Source of the DNA: Acinetobacter lwoffii
Lineage (GTDB): Bacteria > Pseudomonadota > Gammaproteobacteria > Pseudomonadales > Moraxellaceae
Assembly (NCBI RefSeq): GCF_022967985.1
Contig: NZ_JALJVC010000001.1
Coordinates: 186,001-250,000, forward strand
Reading direction: 5' to 3'
Length of the DNA: 64,000 bases
A program made the position numbers and the translations under genes. The notes beneath the pieces are model-generated. The model was not told where the DNA came from, ran no database searches, and worked only from the letters and a program-made list of their open reading frames with translations. Below are positions 46,776-56,426 of this stretch, piece by piece. Within the stretch, counting starts at the first letter, position 1, and every line of letters begins with the position of its first letter.

Positions 46776-47156
46776 TTATGCGACTTGTACCGGAATACAG
46801 TTGGCGGTGTGGCTGACTGTATTATTTGGGTTAGCATAAACCAAGCGAGGCTGATGGGCATTCGCTTCAGCTTCAGTGAAATCGCCAAAGGTTGCAATAA
46901 TCACGATATCGCCTACATCGGCTTGATGCGCAGCGCCACCATTGACTGAAATGATGCCTGAATTGTCTTCGCCACGAATTGCATAAGTTGCAAAACGTTT
47001 ACCATTGGTCACGTTCCACACATGAATTTCTTCGTATTCACGAATGCCAGCCAAATCCATCAAAACGCCATCAATTGCACATGAACCTTCATAGTGTAGT
47101 TCTGCATGTGTAACGTGAGCGCGGTGAATTTTGCATTTTAATAAACGAGATAGCAT
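46776..47156 (-). CDS. panD: Aspartate 1-decarboxylase
   Basis: The 126-residue proenzyme starts [20 protein letters not shown] and has the self-cleavage site YEGSCAID, with Gly24-Ser25 as in E. coli. Cleavage yields the pyruvoyl enzyme that makes beta-alanine for pantothenate. Other landmarks are the GRTY-equivalent [21 protein letters not shown] and [11 protein letters not shown]. It lies downstream of pth on the same strand with a 145-bp gap. Confidence 0.95.
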   Translation of the reverse strand: MLSRLLKCKIHRAHVTHAELHYEGSCAIDGVLMDLAGIREYEEIHVWNVTNGKRFATYAIRGEDNSGIISVNGGAAHQADVGDIVIIATFGDFTEAEANAHQPRLVYANPNNTVSHTANCIPVQVA

Positions 47157-47300
47157 GGCTAGCGTCCCCTGAGTTGACCTAAGAGTTTGATCATTTGGTT
47201 AAATCAATCTTGCTTGCTGTATGGTGAACAATCGAGCAAACGCATTTTGCGCTTAAATAAACTTTCTGGCAAGCGGAATTGTCCAGCAATTTTTGAATGT

Positions 47301-47882
47301 TTAGTTCGGCTTATATGCGTTGATTTGATTCATGGCTTGCTGTACTTCACCGTTCACCAGCATTTTTGTGCGGGCGAGCGCATGGGAAATTGCATCATCC
47401 ATTAAATTCTGTTCGCTGCTAGGTGCTTTACTGAGCACATGACCGGAAACACGGTCTTTGGCACCAGGATGACCAATTCCAATACGCAGGCGATGGAAGT
47501 TTGAACCAATATGCGGCACGATATCGCGTAGACCATTATGACCACCGTGACCACCGCCAGTTTTCAGGCGAATGACACCGGGATTCATGTCCAGTTCATC
47601 ATGGGCAATCAGGATCGATTCAGGTGCGATATTGTAAAATTTGGCGAAAGGAACAACACTTTTGCCGGAAAGGTTCATAAAGGTTGTCGGTAGAAGAAGA
47701 CGGACGTCTTGACCTTCGATATTGCCACGACCGCTAAATCCGTTGAATTTCGGGTCTTTTTTGAGGGTAATGCCATATTGGTCTGCAAGGCGTTCTACGA
47801 ACCAGAAGCCTGCATTATGGCGGGTTTGGGCATACTCAGAACCTGGGTTACCCAAACCAACAATCAGTGAAATATTTGACAC
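47301..47882 (-). CDS. pth: Peptidyl-tRNA hydrolase
   Basis: The 193-residue enzyme has LIVGLGNPGSEYAQTRHNAGFWFVERL with the catalytic His, PTTFMNLSGKSVVPF, and the GGGHGGHNGLRDI loop. It recycles peptidyl-tRNA released during translation. It is 18 bp downstream of rplY on the same strand, the usual prs-rplY-pth order. Confidence 0.95.
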   Translation of the reverse strand: MSNISLIVGLGNPGSEYAQTRHNAGFWFVERLADQYGITLKKDPKFNGFSGRGNIEGQDVRLLLPTTFMNLSGKSVVPFAKFYNIAPESILIAHDELDMNPGVIRLKTGGGHGGHNGLRDIVPHIGSNFHRLRIGIGHPGAKDRVSGHVLSKAPSSEQNLMDDAISHALARTKMLVNGEVQQAMNQINAYKPN

Positions 47883-47900
47883 TAATTACACCATTAACAC

Positions 47901-48197
47901 TTATGCGCGTTTGAAGTCAGCGTGCATTGGTGTGTTTTTAGCTGGGTGACGTTGTAACGCTTGGATTTTCACGCTTTCAACTTTACCGTCTACATCAATT
48001 TCGATAACTTCTTCAAAGAATGAATTGTTTTCTAAGAATTTAACAAGCTGACGAAGCTCAACAGTAATTGCTACAGGAGCAGCTTCACCACCGTAGATGA
48101 TTGCAGGAACTTTAGCTTGAAGACGAAGGCGGCGGCTCGCACCTTTCCCTTGAACTGCTTCTTCACGTGCTGCTGCGTTTAATACGAAGTTTGCCAT
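47901..48197 (-). CDS. rplY: 50S ribosomal protein L25
   Basis: The 98-residue protein is the short form of L25, without the CTC extension. It shows FVLNAAAREEAVQGKGASRRLRLQAKVPAIIYGGEAAPVA. It binds 5S rRNA. The start is the ATG at 48197, with AGGATG 11 bases before it; the ATG at 48206 has no spacing for that motif. pth follows. Confidence 0.92.
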   Translation of the reverse strand: MANFVLNAAAREEAVQGKGASRRLRLQAKVPAIIYGGEAAPVAITVELRQLVKFLENNSFFEEVIEIDVDGKVESVKIQALQRHPAKNTPMHADFKRA

Positions 48198-48224
48198 GAT
48201 AGACATCCTATTTAAGTTAAATGA

Positions 48225-48247
48225 ACCAGACTTGCGACCAGTCTGGT
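48225..48247 (-). promoter_or_regulatory. Leader hairpin upstream of rplY
   Basis: ACCAGACT-tgcgacc-AGTCTGGT lies between the prs terminator and the rplY start, in the probable 5' leader. Feedback by L25 or a promoter-proximal hairpin are both possible. Confidence 0.35.
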
Positions 48248-48251
48248 GAGT

Positions 48252-48278
48252 AAAAGCCCTACCAAATGGCAGGGCTTT
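48252..48278 (-). terminator. Terminator of prs
   Basis: AAAGCCCT and AGGGCTTT pair across a ten-base loop; on the minus strand TTTT follows. It lies about 18 bp past the prs stop. Confidence 0.75.
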
Positions 48279-48295
48279 GAAAATTCAGCGCTCTA

Positions 48296-49249
48296 TTATA
48301 GATAAGAATCGAACATTGCGCTAATAGATTCTTCGTTGTTAATACGACGAATCGTTTCGGCAACCATACTGGCTACTGAAACCTGGCGAATCTTGCCCAG
48401 TGCTAAAGCTTCATCAGAAAGAGGAATGGTATCAGTCACAACCAGTTCATCAATCACAGAATTCTTTAAGTTTTCAATCGCTTTACCAGAAAGTACTGGA
48501 TGCGTTGCATACGCAACAACCTTGCGAGCACCGAAAGTTTTCAATGCATCAGCAGCTTTGCATAGCGTACCAGCAGTATCTACCATGTCATCAACAATGA
48601 CACAATCACGATCTTTTACATCGCCAATCAAATGCATCACTTGTGATTCATTCGCTTTTTGACGACGCTTATCGATGATTGCAAGATCGATATCGCCCAT
48701 TTGTTTCGCAACAGCACGTGCACGCACTACACCACCTACGTCAGGTGAAACCACCATCAGGTTGTGATGCGACTGTTGACGCAAGTCAGCAAGTAGCGCT
48801 GGTGTACCGTAGATGTTGTCTACAGGGATATCGAAGAAGCCTTGGATCTGGTCAGCGTGCAAGTCGATCATCACAACACGGTCAACGCCTACAGTAGTGA
48901 GCATGTCTGCTACAACTTTTGCAGTAATTGGAACACGTGCTGAACGTGGACGACGGTCTTGACGAGCATAACCAAAATAAGGAATCACGGCAGTAATACG
49001 ACCCGCACTTGCACGACGCAAAGCATCAGCCATCACCAAGATTTCCATCAGGTTATCGTTAGTTGGGGCACAAGTAGGTTGTACGATAAATACGTCTTTA
49101 CCACGAACGTTTTCAGTAATCTCGACAGCAATTTCACCATCAGAGAACTGACCTACAGAGGCAGCGCCTAGAGGAATATGTAAGTGACTTACGACTTTTT
49201 GAGCGAATTGTGGATGCGCAGATCCACTAAAAACGACAAGATTGGGCAT
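48296..49249 (-). CDS. prs: Ribose-phosphate pyrophosphokinase
   Basis: The 317-residue enzyme makes PRPP from ribose 5-phosphate and ATP for nucleotide, histidine and tryptophan synthesis. Visible motifs are [51 protein letters not shown], and the PRPP loop [21 protein letters not shown]. The ATG at 49249 is chosen, as family members begin MPNLVVFSG; the longer frame runs into the tRNA gene. It lies 36 bp downstream of the last tRNA-Gln. Confidence 0.95.
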   Translation of the reverse strand: MPNLVVFSGSAHPQFAQKVVSHLHIPLGAASVGQFSDGEIAVEITENVRGKDVFIVQPTCAPTNDNLMEILVMADALRRASAGRITAVIPYFGYARQDRRPRSARVPITAKVVADMLTTVGVDRVVMIDLHADQIQGFFDIPVDNIYGTPALLADLRQQSHHNLMVVSPDVGGVVRARAVAKQMGDIDLAIIDKRRQKANESQVMHLIGDVKDRDCVIVDDMVDTAGTLCKAADALKTFGARKVVAYATHPVLSGKAIENLKNSVIDELVVTDTIPLSDEALALGKIRQVSVASMVAETIRRINNEESISAMFDSYL

Positions 49250-49285
49250 GAAGCACCCTTGGCGGTTGGGATATATGGGAATAGA

Positions 49286-49360
49286 TGGCAGGGGTAGCTG
49301 GATTCGAACCAACGGATGCCGAGATCAAAACCCGGTGCCTTACCACTTGGCGATACCCCT
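49286..49360 (-). tRNA. tRNA-Gln (UUG), copy 3 in transcription order
   Basis: The 75-base gene ends in an encoded CCA. It has the acceptor AGGGGTA/TACCCCT, a TTTTGAT anticodon loop (anticodon TTG) and the T-loop TTCGAAT. It is identical to the copy at 49546-49620. Confidence 0.95.
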
Positions 49361-49452
49361 AATGCGGCAGAACTTTAATATTTTTGCGGTAAAGTGTCAA
49401 GGTAAATTAACAGTCTTACAGCAAATGAGTGTTCTGTCTTTTTTCGAGAAAA

Positions 49453-49527
49453 TGGCAGGGGCGGCTGGATTCGAACCAACGGATGCCGAGATCAAAACCC
49501 GGTGCCTTACCACTTGGCGACGCCCCT
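49453..49527 (-). tRNA. tRNA-Gln (UUG), variant copy 2
   Basis: Same length and loops as its neighbours, but the inner acceptor pairs are C-G and G-C (AGGGGCG/CGCCCCT) instead of T-A and A-T. Both sides of each pair changed together, so the fold is kept. Confidence 0.95.
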
Positions 49528-49545
49528 AATTTGATGACTGTAAGA

Positions 49546-49620
49546 TGGCAGGGGTAGCTGGATTCGAACCAACGGATGCCGAGATCAAAACCCGGTGCCT
49601 TACCACTTGGCGATACCCCT
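49546..49620 (-). tRNA. tRNA-Gln (UUG), copy 1
   Basis: First of three in transcription order; the acceptor is AGGGGTA/TACCCCT, the anticodon TTG, and CCA is encoded. Its 5' end lies only two bases past the ispE stop, so it must be cut out of the ispE transcript. Confidence 0.95.
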
Positions 49621-49622
49621 AT

Positions 49623-50453
49623 CTACACTTTAAACTGAACTAAAGGTGATTCTTGTAAACTGTTGACCAGGTAAGCTTTACATGGTGCATTTGCAAGAAT
49701 ATCTTCGATATTCAGATTGTCAGTGACTTCAATAAACACACAAGCACCTGTACCTGTAAGCTTTGCTCTACCGAACTGGTCGAGATATTGCATTGCTTCA
49801 TCGACTTCAGGATATAAGCTTCTTGCCAGTGGCTCAAAGTTATTTCCAAAATCAGATGGCGTTTCCTGATAGGCGCAAAATTTAGTGCTCTTCGTGTCTC
49901 TTGTCAATGCTTTTTGCGAAAAAAGCAGTTGAGTGCTGATAAAACAATCAGGTTTTAACACAATGAATTTTTTTTGATCTAAGTCTATGAATGTTAAGTG
50001 TTCACCAATGCCTTCAGCCCAAGCATTTTTACCATGCACAAATATCGGCACATCTGCACCCAGTTTAACCCCGAGATCTGCCAGTTGCTCAATATTTAAA
50101 TCGCACTGCCAGAGCTGGTTTATCACAATCAGGGTCGTCGCTGCATTGGAAGACCCTCCACCCAGACCTGCACCCATCGGGATATTTTTTTCCAGACGAA
50201 TTTTTAGTCCGCACGGCGTTTTGGCATAGGGCTTCAATAATTGTATCGCCCGATAGATTAAATTCTGTTGCAGATCGACTGAGGCCAAACCTTCTATCTG
50301 AATCGCATCATCAGCGCTTTGTTCAAACTCCAGCCAGTCATACAGGTCAATCAACTGAAAAATACTTTGCAGTTCATGATAGCCATTTTCACGGCGACCG
50401 GTAATATGTAAAAACAAATTCAGTTTAGCAGGCGAAGGAACACGAATTATCAT
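49623..50453 (-). CDS. ispE: 4-diphosphocytidyl-2-C-methyl-D-erythritol kinase
   Basis: The 276-residue GHMP kinase starts RVPSPAKLNLFLHITGRRENGYHEL and has the ATP loop KNIPMGAGLGGGSSNAATTLI near residues 85-110. It ends with FGRAKLTGTGACVFIEV. It phosphorylates CDP-methylerythritol in the non-mevalonate isoprenoid pathway. It stands in the lolB-ispE-prs order typical of gammaproteobacteria, 18 bp after lolB, and its stop abuts the first tRNA-Gln. Confidence 0.94.
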   Translation of the reverse strand: MIIRVPSPAKLNLFLHITGRRENGYHELQSIFQLIDLYDWLEFEQSADDAIQIEGLASVDLQQNLIYRAIQLLKPYAKTPCGLKIRLEKNIPMGAGLGGGSSNAATTLIVINQLWQCDLNIEQLADLGVKLGADVPIFVHGKNAWAEGIGEHLTFIDLDQKKFIVLKPDCFISTQLLFSQKALTRDTKSTKFCAYQETPSDFGNNFEPLARSLYPEVDEAMQYLDQFGRAKLTGTGACVFIEVTDNLNIEDILANAPCKAYLVNSLQESPLVQFKV

Positions 50454-50471
50454 GGGCTGGAATCAGGTCAA

Positions 50472-51050
50472 TTAACGGTTTTCAATGATCATTGTAATAC
50501 GGTTTTCCGCACCATTTTCAAGTGACTGCTTTAAAATCAAACGGTTTGGCATTTTGGCCTGCGCATTATAATTGAGATCGACCGTCCAGCCCTGTTCGAT
50601 AATCTGGTTAATTCGCTGTGTATCGTCTTTTTGTAATTTGGCAGTCGTGGTAGCAGGGCGGGCTTGTACCCAATCGACTAAATAACTGATCGGCGCTTGC
50701 CAGCCGGTTGCACGTTGCAGTAATTCTTCGGCACTGGCTGCCTGAATCACACCGGTTTTTGCGCTGTTTAAGGTCACTTGTCCCGGTGTGCCAGAAATCT
50801 GGGTTTTACCGACGCCTAAGATACCGCTGAGCTCAATATCGAATTCTTCCTGCTGTTGTACCCAGGTAAAGAATGCGCTGCCAGTCTGTTGAGGGGTACG
50901 AACGCCAATTTTACCTTGCAGCTGAAATTGATTCTCTGCCTGTACAGACGGGGTGGCAGGCGCTTGAGGCTTGATCATCTGCTGACAGCCAGTTAAAAAT
51001 AAAGCAGTGGCTGCAAAGGCACAGCAGCCCAATTGGCTCAAATTGCGCAT
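50472..51050 (-). CDS. lolB: Outer membrane lipoprotein receptor LolB
   Basis: The 192-residue product has a lipobox ATALFLTGC (Cys near residue 22). It also has the LolB fold strands FQLQGKIGVRTPQQTGSAFFTW, FDIELSGILGVGKTQISGTPG and GWQAPISYLVDWVQAR. It accepts lipoproteins from LolA and inserts them into the outer membrane. It lies between the TPR protein gene (7-bp gap) and ispE, all on the minus strand. Confidence 0.92.
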   Translation of the reverse strand: MRNLSQLGCCAFAATALFLTGCQQMIKPQAPATPSVQAENQFQLQGKIGVRTPQQTGSAFFTWVQQQEEFDIELSGILGVGKTQISGTPGQVTLNSAKTGVIQAASAEELLQRATGWQAPISYLVDWVQARPATTTAKLQKDDTQRINQIIEQGWTVDLNYNAQAKMPNRLILKQSLENGAENRITMIIENR

Positions 51051-51057
51051 AAATTAA

Positions 51058-52824
51058 TTAACTCGTTTTGGTTTGTGGTGCTAACAATAGCGAATTAAGT
51101 TGTTTCAATTCTGGGTCATTTGGATGGTTTTGTTGTAATTGTTGTAACACTTGGTGGAATTGTTGTAGATCACCTTTCATGTACAAGGAACGGGCATAAC
51201 GCACGCCAATCTTCACATTCGGATTCAACTGATAAGCTTTGTATAACACGTCCGCAGCTGTGGCGAAGTCATTCTGTAAATAACAGATATAACCATAGGT
51301 ATCCAGAATGGATGCCTGTTCCGGTGCATATTCCAGTGCCTGTTCGACATAGCGGCGTGCTTCTTCGAGACGACGGTTCTGCATCGCCAGGGTATAGGCA
51401 TAGGCATTCAGATAGGTCGGACTGTTCGGTTCAATTTTAAGTAAAGTGCTAAGTAGTTCATCCAGCTTGACGCGATCCTGATGGGGATCCAGCAACAGAA
51501 CTTGCGAATAGACCAGTTCAGGGTCATCCGGCAGGTTTTTGCTGGCTTCTTCCAACAGGCGAATCGCAGCTTTTTTATTCTGCATGCGCGTCAAAATATC
51601 CGCCTGAGCTAGATAGAGGAAGCTGGCATGTTGTGGATAATTCACCCTTTCCTGGGTTAAGAAACGCAGCGCATCATGCAGCTTATCCTGCTGGGCGAAA
51701 ATCGAGATCATGTTGCGACGTGAGACGGTGTAAAGACTGCCATCGACCAGACGATAATAGGCTTTAGCCGTTTCATAATGCTGTTTGCGTTCTGCATTGA
51801 CCGCCAGATAATAATAAGCTTCATTTTGATACTGCGCAGAATAACGCAGTTCGACCAGATATTTTTCGGCTTTCTCGTATTCTTCCAGGTCGATACTGGT
51901 TAGTCCGGCAATAAACAGGGCTTCTTCGGCAGTCGGCCATTTTTTTAGAATGTCTTGCAGTTTTTTTAGCGCCAAAGTCGCTTCGTTCAGCTTGACCAGA
52001 TATTTGACTTCGGACAGACGTACATCCAGATTATTGCGGTGTTTACGGCTGGATTTTTCATACCATTGCAGTGTCGCCTGAGTATCGCCGAGTGCATTGA
52101 GCAGATTGGCCTTCATCAGGATATAGCCGGTCGCATTCGGACGTTTTTTTAAGGCGCGGTTAACTGTATTTAAAGCCTGTTCAAGCTGACCATTTTGTGC
52201 TTCCAGACCGGCCACTAGCACCAGAATAGATGGATTGTCCTTGGCTTTAGTGGTGCTTAAGGCCTGAATCAGATAAGTACGATCCTCTGTGCCTTCCGGT
52301 GAAATTCCGGCGAGAATTTCTTCCAGATCGGCACTGTCATCAATTTGCAGGATTTTTTCTAAGGTCTCAGCAGCCAGCTCATATTCATGCGCTTTAAGGG
52401 CAATATGTGATAAATAAAATAAAGCAGGGACGTCTTGTGGCTCTTGTACCACCCAGTGCGTGGAGATATCTAGTGCTGCCTGTAGGTCATCATGTTCCAG
52501 CGCGACATTCAGTGCACGCTGCTTGACTGAAGTGGAATTGCTCTTGATCGCCAGCACCGTATAGTTGTGCAAAGCAGTCGGAATGTCATGTGCAGCGATG
52601 GCAAACTCAGCCATCATACTTTGTTTTATCGCATCATAATTTTGATTTGCATGGTAAACTGCTTCCGCTGCATAAAGATGCGCAGTCGAAGCCATGCTAC
52701 CCACCAGTAGGAATGTGGTAGAATATTGCTTAATTGTAGGGCCGTTGATACGGCTAATTGTTTGACGCAATTTTTTATTGATCCAAGTAATGCTTTTTAT
52801 GACACCGATGTTGCACAATAGCAT
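51058..52824 (-). CDS. TPR-repeat envelope protein
   Basis: The 588-residue product is built of tetratricopeptide repeats along most of its length, from about residue 80 to the end. Examples are AYYYLAVNAERKQHYETAKAYYRL, LNAYAYTLAMQNRRLEEARRYVEQ and ILDTYGYICYLQNDFATAADVLYKAYQLNP. The N-terminus has a hydrophobic stretch (TTFLLVGSMASTAHLYAAEA) that looks like a signal peptide, so it is probably periplasmic or outer-membrane associated. The start is uncertain: ATG 52824 is used because earlier codons overlap hemA. It heads the lolB-ispE cluster as in Pseudomonas and Acinetobacter. Its partner is unknown. Confidence 0.75.
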   Translation of the reverse strand: MLLCNIGVIKSITWINKKLRQTISRINGPTIKQYSTTFLLVGSMASTAHLYAAEAVYHANQNYDAIKQSMMAEFAIAAHDIPTALHNYTVLAIKSNSTSVKQRALNVALEHDDLQAALDISTHWVVQEPQDVPALFYLSHIALKAHEYELAAETLEKILQIDDSADLEEILAGISPEGTEDRTYLIQALSTTKAKDNPSILVLVAGLEAQNGQLEQALNTVNRALKKRPNATGYILMKANLLNALGDTQATLQWYEKSSRKHRNNLDVRLSEVKYLVKLNEATLALKKLQDILKKWPTAEEALFIAGLTSIDLEEYEKAEKYLVELRYSAQYQNEAYYYLAVNAERKQHYETAKAYYRLVDGSLYTVSRRNMISIFAQQDKLHDALRFLTQERVNYPQHASFLYLAQADILTRMQNKKAAIRLLEEASKNLPDDPELVYSQVLLLDPHQDRVKLDELLSTLLKIEPNSPTYLNAYAYTLAMQNRRLEEARRYVEQALEYAPEQASILDTYGYICYLQNDFATAADVLYKAYQLNPNVKIGVRYARSLYMKGDLQQFHQVLQQLQQNHPNDPELKQLNSLLLAPQTKTS

Positions 52825-52849
52825 AAATTTAGTGAAATGATGACCTGAT

Positions 52850-54139
52850 ATGTCTTTCTTTGCATTGGGTGTCAACCATCAAACTGCCTCTGTAGAACTG
52901 CGCGAACAAGTGGCGTTTAACCCTGAAAAGTTAAGTGCCATTCTTGCCGAGCAAAGCCAACACCCTGAACTGAACGACATGGTGGTGGTGTCTACATGTA
53001 ACCGGACCGAAGTTTACGCCATGTCTGACAATGCTGACATGGTGCTGAACTGGCTCGCCCAGAAAAATGGGGTGGATGTCAAACAACTGCAACATCATGT
53101 CTATCGTTATGAAAATGCTCAAGCGGTGACGCATCTGATGCGTGTTGCCAGTGGTCTGGATTCACTGATGCTAGGTGAACCACAAATTCTGGGGCAGGTC
53201 AAAACCGCACTTTCTCTGGCCAAAGACTCTCATACCGTTTCGCAAAACCTGAACCGCATTTTTGAATATGCTTTTTATGCCGCTAAACGTGTGCGTTCGG
53301 AAACGGCTGTCGGTAGTCATGCGGTCTCGATGGGCTATGCGGTAGCACAACTTGCCTTGCAAGTGTTTAGTCACCCGGACAAGCTGACCATTATGGTGGT
53401 GGCAGCTGGAGAGATGAACAGTCTGGTGGCTAAGCATCTTGCAGAAATGGGTGTGGGCAAGATCATCATCTGTAACCGTACCCGCGAGCGTGCGGATATT
53501 CTGGCACAGGAAATTGCACATCGAGTTGAAGTCGAAATTATAGATTTTGATCAGCTTGCAGAAAATCTGCATCGTGCCGATGTCATTTCCAGTTGTACCG
53601 GCAGTTTGCATCAGGTGATTCACTATCCTGATATCAAGGCAGCATTAAAGAAACGCCGTTACCAGCAGATGCTGCTGGTCGATCTGGCAGTGCCACGCGA
53701 TATTGATGCCAAAGTAGAAAGCCTGGACGGGGTTTATCTGTATGGGGTCGATGACCTGCAAAGCGTGATTGAGGAAAATCTGGCACAGCGCCGTCAAGCG
53801 GCTGTTGAGGCTGAGATCATGGTCAATCAGCTGGCTACAGAACTGATGACCCAGCAAAAGGTCAAACAGGCCGGGGCGACCATTCATGCCTATCGTGACC
53901 ACGGGGAAACATTACGTCAGGAAGAATTGTCACTGGCAATGCAGCGTATTGCCAAGGGCGAAAAGGCGGAAACGGTACTGGCCGAGTTTTCACATCGTTT
54001 AACCCAAAAACTGTTGCATCCAACTTCTATTGTGCTGCGTGAGGCGGCCAAAGCGGAAGATCCTACCTATTTTGAGCTGTTACAGGAAGAACTGGGCAAT
54101 GTAGTCGCGAAGCGTCGTAAATCCAGGCATTCGTTTTAA
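52850..54139 (+). CDS. hemA: Glutamyl-tRNA reductase
   Basis: The 429-residue enzyme starts [20 protein letters not shown] and has [13 protein letters not shown] with the catalytic Cys near residue 50, and [19 protein letters not shown]. The NADPH domain contains [22 protein letters not shown], in place of the more usual GAGEM. It reduces glutamyl-tRNA to glutamate semialdehyde, the first committed step of heme synthesis. It is divergent from the TPR-lolB-ispE cluster, a conserved arrangement. Confidence 0.95.
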   Translation: MSFFALGVNHQTASVELREQVAFNPEKLSAILAEQSQHPELNDMVVVSTCNRTEVYAMSDNADMVLNWLAQKNGVDVKQLQHHVYRYENAQAVTHLMRVASGLDSLMLGEPQILGQVKTALSLAKDSHTVSQNLNRIFEYAFYAAKRVRSETAVGSHAVSMGYAVAQLALQVFSHPDKLTIMVVAAGEMNSLVAKHLAEMGVGKIIICNRTRERADILAQEIAHRVEVEIIDFDQLAENLHRADVISSCTGSLHQVIHYPDIKAALKKRRYQQMLLVDLAVPRDIDAKVESLDGVYLYGVDDLQSVIEENLAQRRQAAVEAEIMVNQLATELMTQQKVKQAGATIHAYRDHGETLRQEELSLAMQRIAKGEKAETVLAEFSHRLTQKLLHPTSIVLREAAKAEDPTYFELLQEELGNVVAKRRKSRHSF

Positions 54140-54278
54140 TCAGCATGATGAGAAGCTTGGTTCTTTGCTGATTTGTACTTCAACATAAAACCCAGCCTGA
54201 TTATTTGAGAAAATTATAAATAATAATGTGAGCTAGCAGTGACTTCATTGGATTCAAAAGAATCAATAATTTGAGAAA

Positions 54279-56201
54279 TTAATCTTCTAACAGGGTCATT
54301 GAGCGTTTGCGGTCAATCTCATAAATCTGCATTTTCAGGTTTTTCATTTCTGCAATACTGTTAAATTTCTTGGATTTAATCTTGTTTTTTAAACACTGAT
54401 ATTGCAGCTTGGTTGAAAAATCAGCCGCGAGCTTATCGGCCTGTTCCGGCGATGAGGTGTAATCGCTGACATTGGCATGCTGCAGAATATGCTGCAGTTC
54501 ATGATGATGGGCTGCGCAGGCACCGAGCACATAATAGATCGACAGTTCAGGATCATCCGGCAAGTCATCAAAAATCACATTCAGAATATTCAAAATCTTA
54601 AACAGCAACTGATCTTCCGCTACTAGCGCGCGCAGTGGTTCAAAATGAATATACAGATAAGGATGATTCATCAAGATCGCAATCACATATTCTTCAGCAT
54701 CAATTTTGGTACTAAAGCTTAAAGATGCATCTGTATTGACCTTAGGTTGCCATTTACGATTAAAGCCCAGTTTTTCGCGGAAAAATTGCTGCAGCAGATA
54801 ACGGAAGGAGCCGTGTTTGGGCAGTAACTCGGTCAGATTTTTTAGTTCACCCATAACCTGACTCTTGCCTTCAGGTGTGGTGATATCCTGATTTTGGGTC
54901 AGATGGGCAAACACGAAGTCCGACATCAACGGTGCCTGATCCAGCAAGCGTCTGAAGTTTTCTATCCCTTCACGGCGGATCAATGAATCTGGGTCATGGT
55001 CAGCGGGCAAAACAAAGAACTTCAGCTCTCGGCCATCATTCAGCAGGGGCAGGGCAATGTCCAAGGTACGGCGCGCTGCTTTTTGACCGGCAGCATCCCC
55101 ATCAAAGGCAATGGTCAGCCGGTTGCTCTGCTTGAACAGAATATTCAGGTGGTCGGTATTACTCGCTGTGCCTAAAGTCGCCACTGCGCCATGAATGCCA
55201 TATTGCTGAAGCGCAATCACATCCATATAGCCTTCGACCATCAGCCATTCTTGGGCTTTCTGTTTGCGGCCCTCATAGAGGCCGTACAGCAACTGGTTTT
55301 TATGGAAGACTTCAGAATCTGGCGAGTTGATGTATTTCGGCTTGATCTCGTCATTCAGGGCACGGCCGCCAAAGCCGACCACACGGCCCTTGGTATCACG
55401 GATCGGGAAAATGACTCGTTCACGCAGCAGGTCAAAATCACGGCCACTGTCGCTGGTGCGAATCAGACCTAAAAGTTTTAAGCCCTCAATATCCTGAGGA
55501 AAGGCTTTTTCCAGATGTTGCCAGTCTTCAGGCGCATAGCCTAAGCGCCAATAGGCAATGGTCTCTGCAGTCAGACCACGCTGCTTGAAGTATTGCTGGG
55601 CACTCGGGCTATTTGGGAGTTGGCGCTCATAGAACTGCGCGATATTTTCTAGCAGGTCGTAGAGGTTACCGTCTTGCTGAACTTCCGCCATCGGTAGGTG
55701 TTCAAAAGAAGCAAAAGGGTCACCATAAAAATCCTGTTCGACTGTCTGAAACTCTGCAAATGGATCGAAACTCGCCGTAGATGCAGCATTATTATTTTCT
55801 GTTGGAGCGTTATTCTGTTGCGGCTGAGTTTGTGGTGCAGTTTGAGCAGGCACGATTTTGGGTTTGGCTGCTTCACGTTTATATTTTAATTTATTGGAAT
55901 CAGTATTGTCTTTAGGCAGTTCGATGCCCGTCTGGCTGGACAGGTCTTTCATCACTTCGACAAAATTACGGCTGCCAATGTCCATTAAAAAACGGATGGC
56001 ATTACCGTTGGCTTGACAGCCAAAACAGTGAAAATACTGTTTGTCACGATAGACGTGGAAAGACGGTGATTTTTCCTGATGAAAAGGGCAGCAGCCTGAA
56101 TAGGTACGGCCTGTTTTTTTCAGTTTTACGAATTGACCAATCACATCGACAATATCGGTGCGATCGAGAATCTGATCAATCGTATGTTGAGGAATGGCCA
56201 T
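54279..56201 (-). CDS. dnaG: DNA primase
   Basis: The 640-residue protein has the N-terminal CHC2 zinc finger (SGCCPFHQEKSPSFHVYRDK, then CFGC), a Gln/Asn-rich linker near residues 115-160, and the primase core. Core motifs are FPIRDTKGRVVGFGGRAL, the TOPRIM site VEGYMDVIALQQ, and IAFDGDAAGQKAARR. A C-terminal helicase-binding domain follows. It makes RNA primers at replication forks. It is not joined to rpsU and rpoD as in E. coli. The long, low-complexity linker after the zinc finger is longer than in E. coli DnaG. Confidence 0.96.
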   Translation of the reverse strand: MAIPQHTIDQILDRTDIVDVIGQFVKLKKTGRTYSGCCPFHQEKSPSFHVYRDKQYFHCFGCQANGNAIRFLMDIGSRNFVEVMKDLSSQTGIELPKDNTDSNKLKYKREAAKPKIVPAQTAPQTQPQQNNAPTENNNAASTASFDPFAEFQTVEQDFYGDPFASFEHLPMAEVQQDGNLYDLLENIAQFYERQLPNSPSAQQYFKQRGLTAETIAYWRLGYAPEDWQHLEKAFPQDIEGLKLLGLIRTSDSGRDFDLLRERVIFPIRDTKGRVVGFGGRALNDEIKPKYINSPDSEVFHKNQLLYGLYEGRKQKAQEWLMVEGYMDVIALQQYGIHGAVATLGTASNTDHLNILFKQSNRLTIAFDGDAAGQKAARRTLDIALPLLNDGRELKFFVLPADHDPDSLIRREGIENFRRLLDQAPLMSDFVFAHLTQNQDITTPEGKSQVMGELKNLTELLPKHGSFRYLLQQFFREKLGFNRKWQPKVNTDASLSFSTKIDAEEYVIAILMNHPYLYIHFEPLRALVAEDQLLFKILNILNVIFDDLPDDPELSIYYVLGACAAHHHELQHILQHANVSDYTSSPEQADKLAADFSTKLQYQCLKNKIKSKKFNSIAEMKNLKMQIYEIDRKRSMTLLED

Positions 56202-56340
56202 GGTCTGCTGAGCTTCTCGTGCTGGAATCTAAGGTCTAAATCACTGAAAAAATGAAAATAGTCTAGTTGGACATTGAATATTTTAAGTTCCTTTGTATAC
56301 CTTTTGCACGTTTTGTTCAAGCCTGGGCAAGACAACGCAA

Positions 56341-56366
56341 AAGGGCAGGTATGATACCTTGCCCTT
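56341..56366 (-). terminator. Terminator of bamD
   Basis: AAGGGCAGGTAT and ATACCTTGCCCTT pair with a single bulged base; on the minus strand TTTT follows. It lies about 60 bp past the bamD stop. Confidence 0.65.
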
Positions 56367-56426
56367 GAGGAAAATGCACCTGTAAAGCGCTGTCTTATTT
56401 GCTGATGCTGCCGGCCTTCTTTAGCT

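Noticed and set aside
49242..49529. Plus-strand frame of 95 codons across two tRNA genes
   Set aside because: It is antisense to tRNA-Gln copies, and the internal protein repeat comes from the tRNA duplication.
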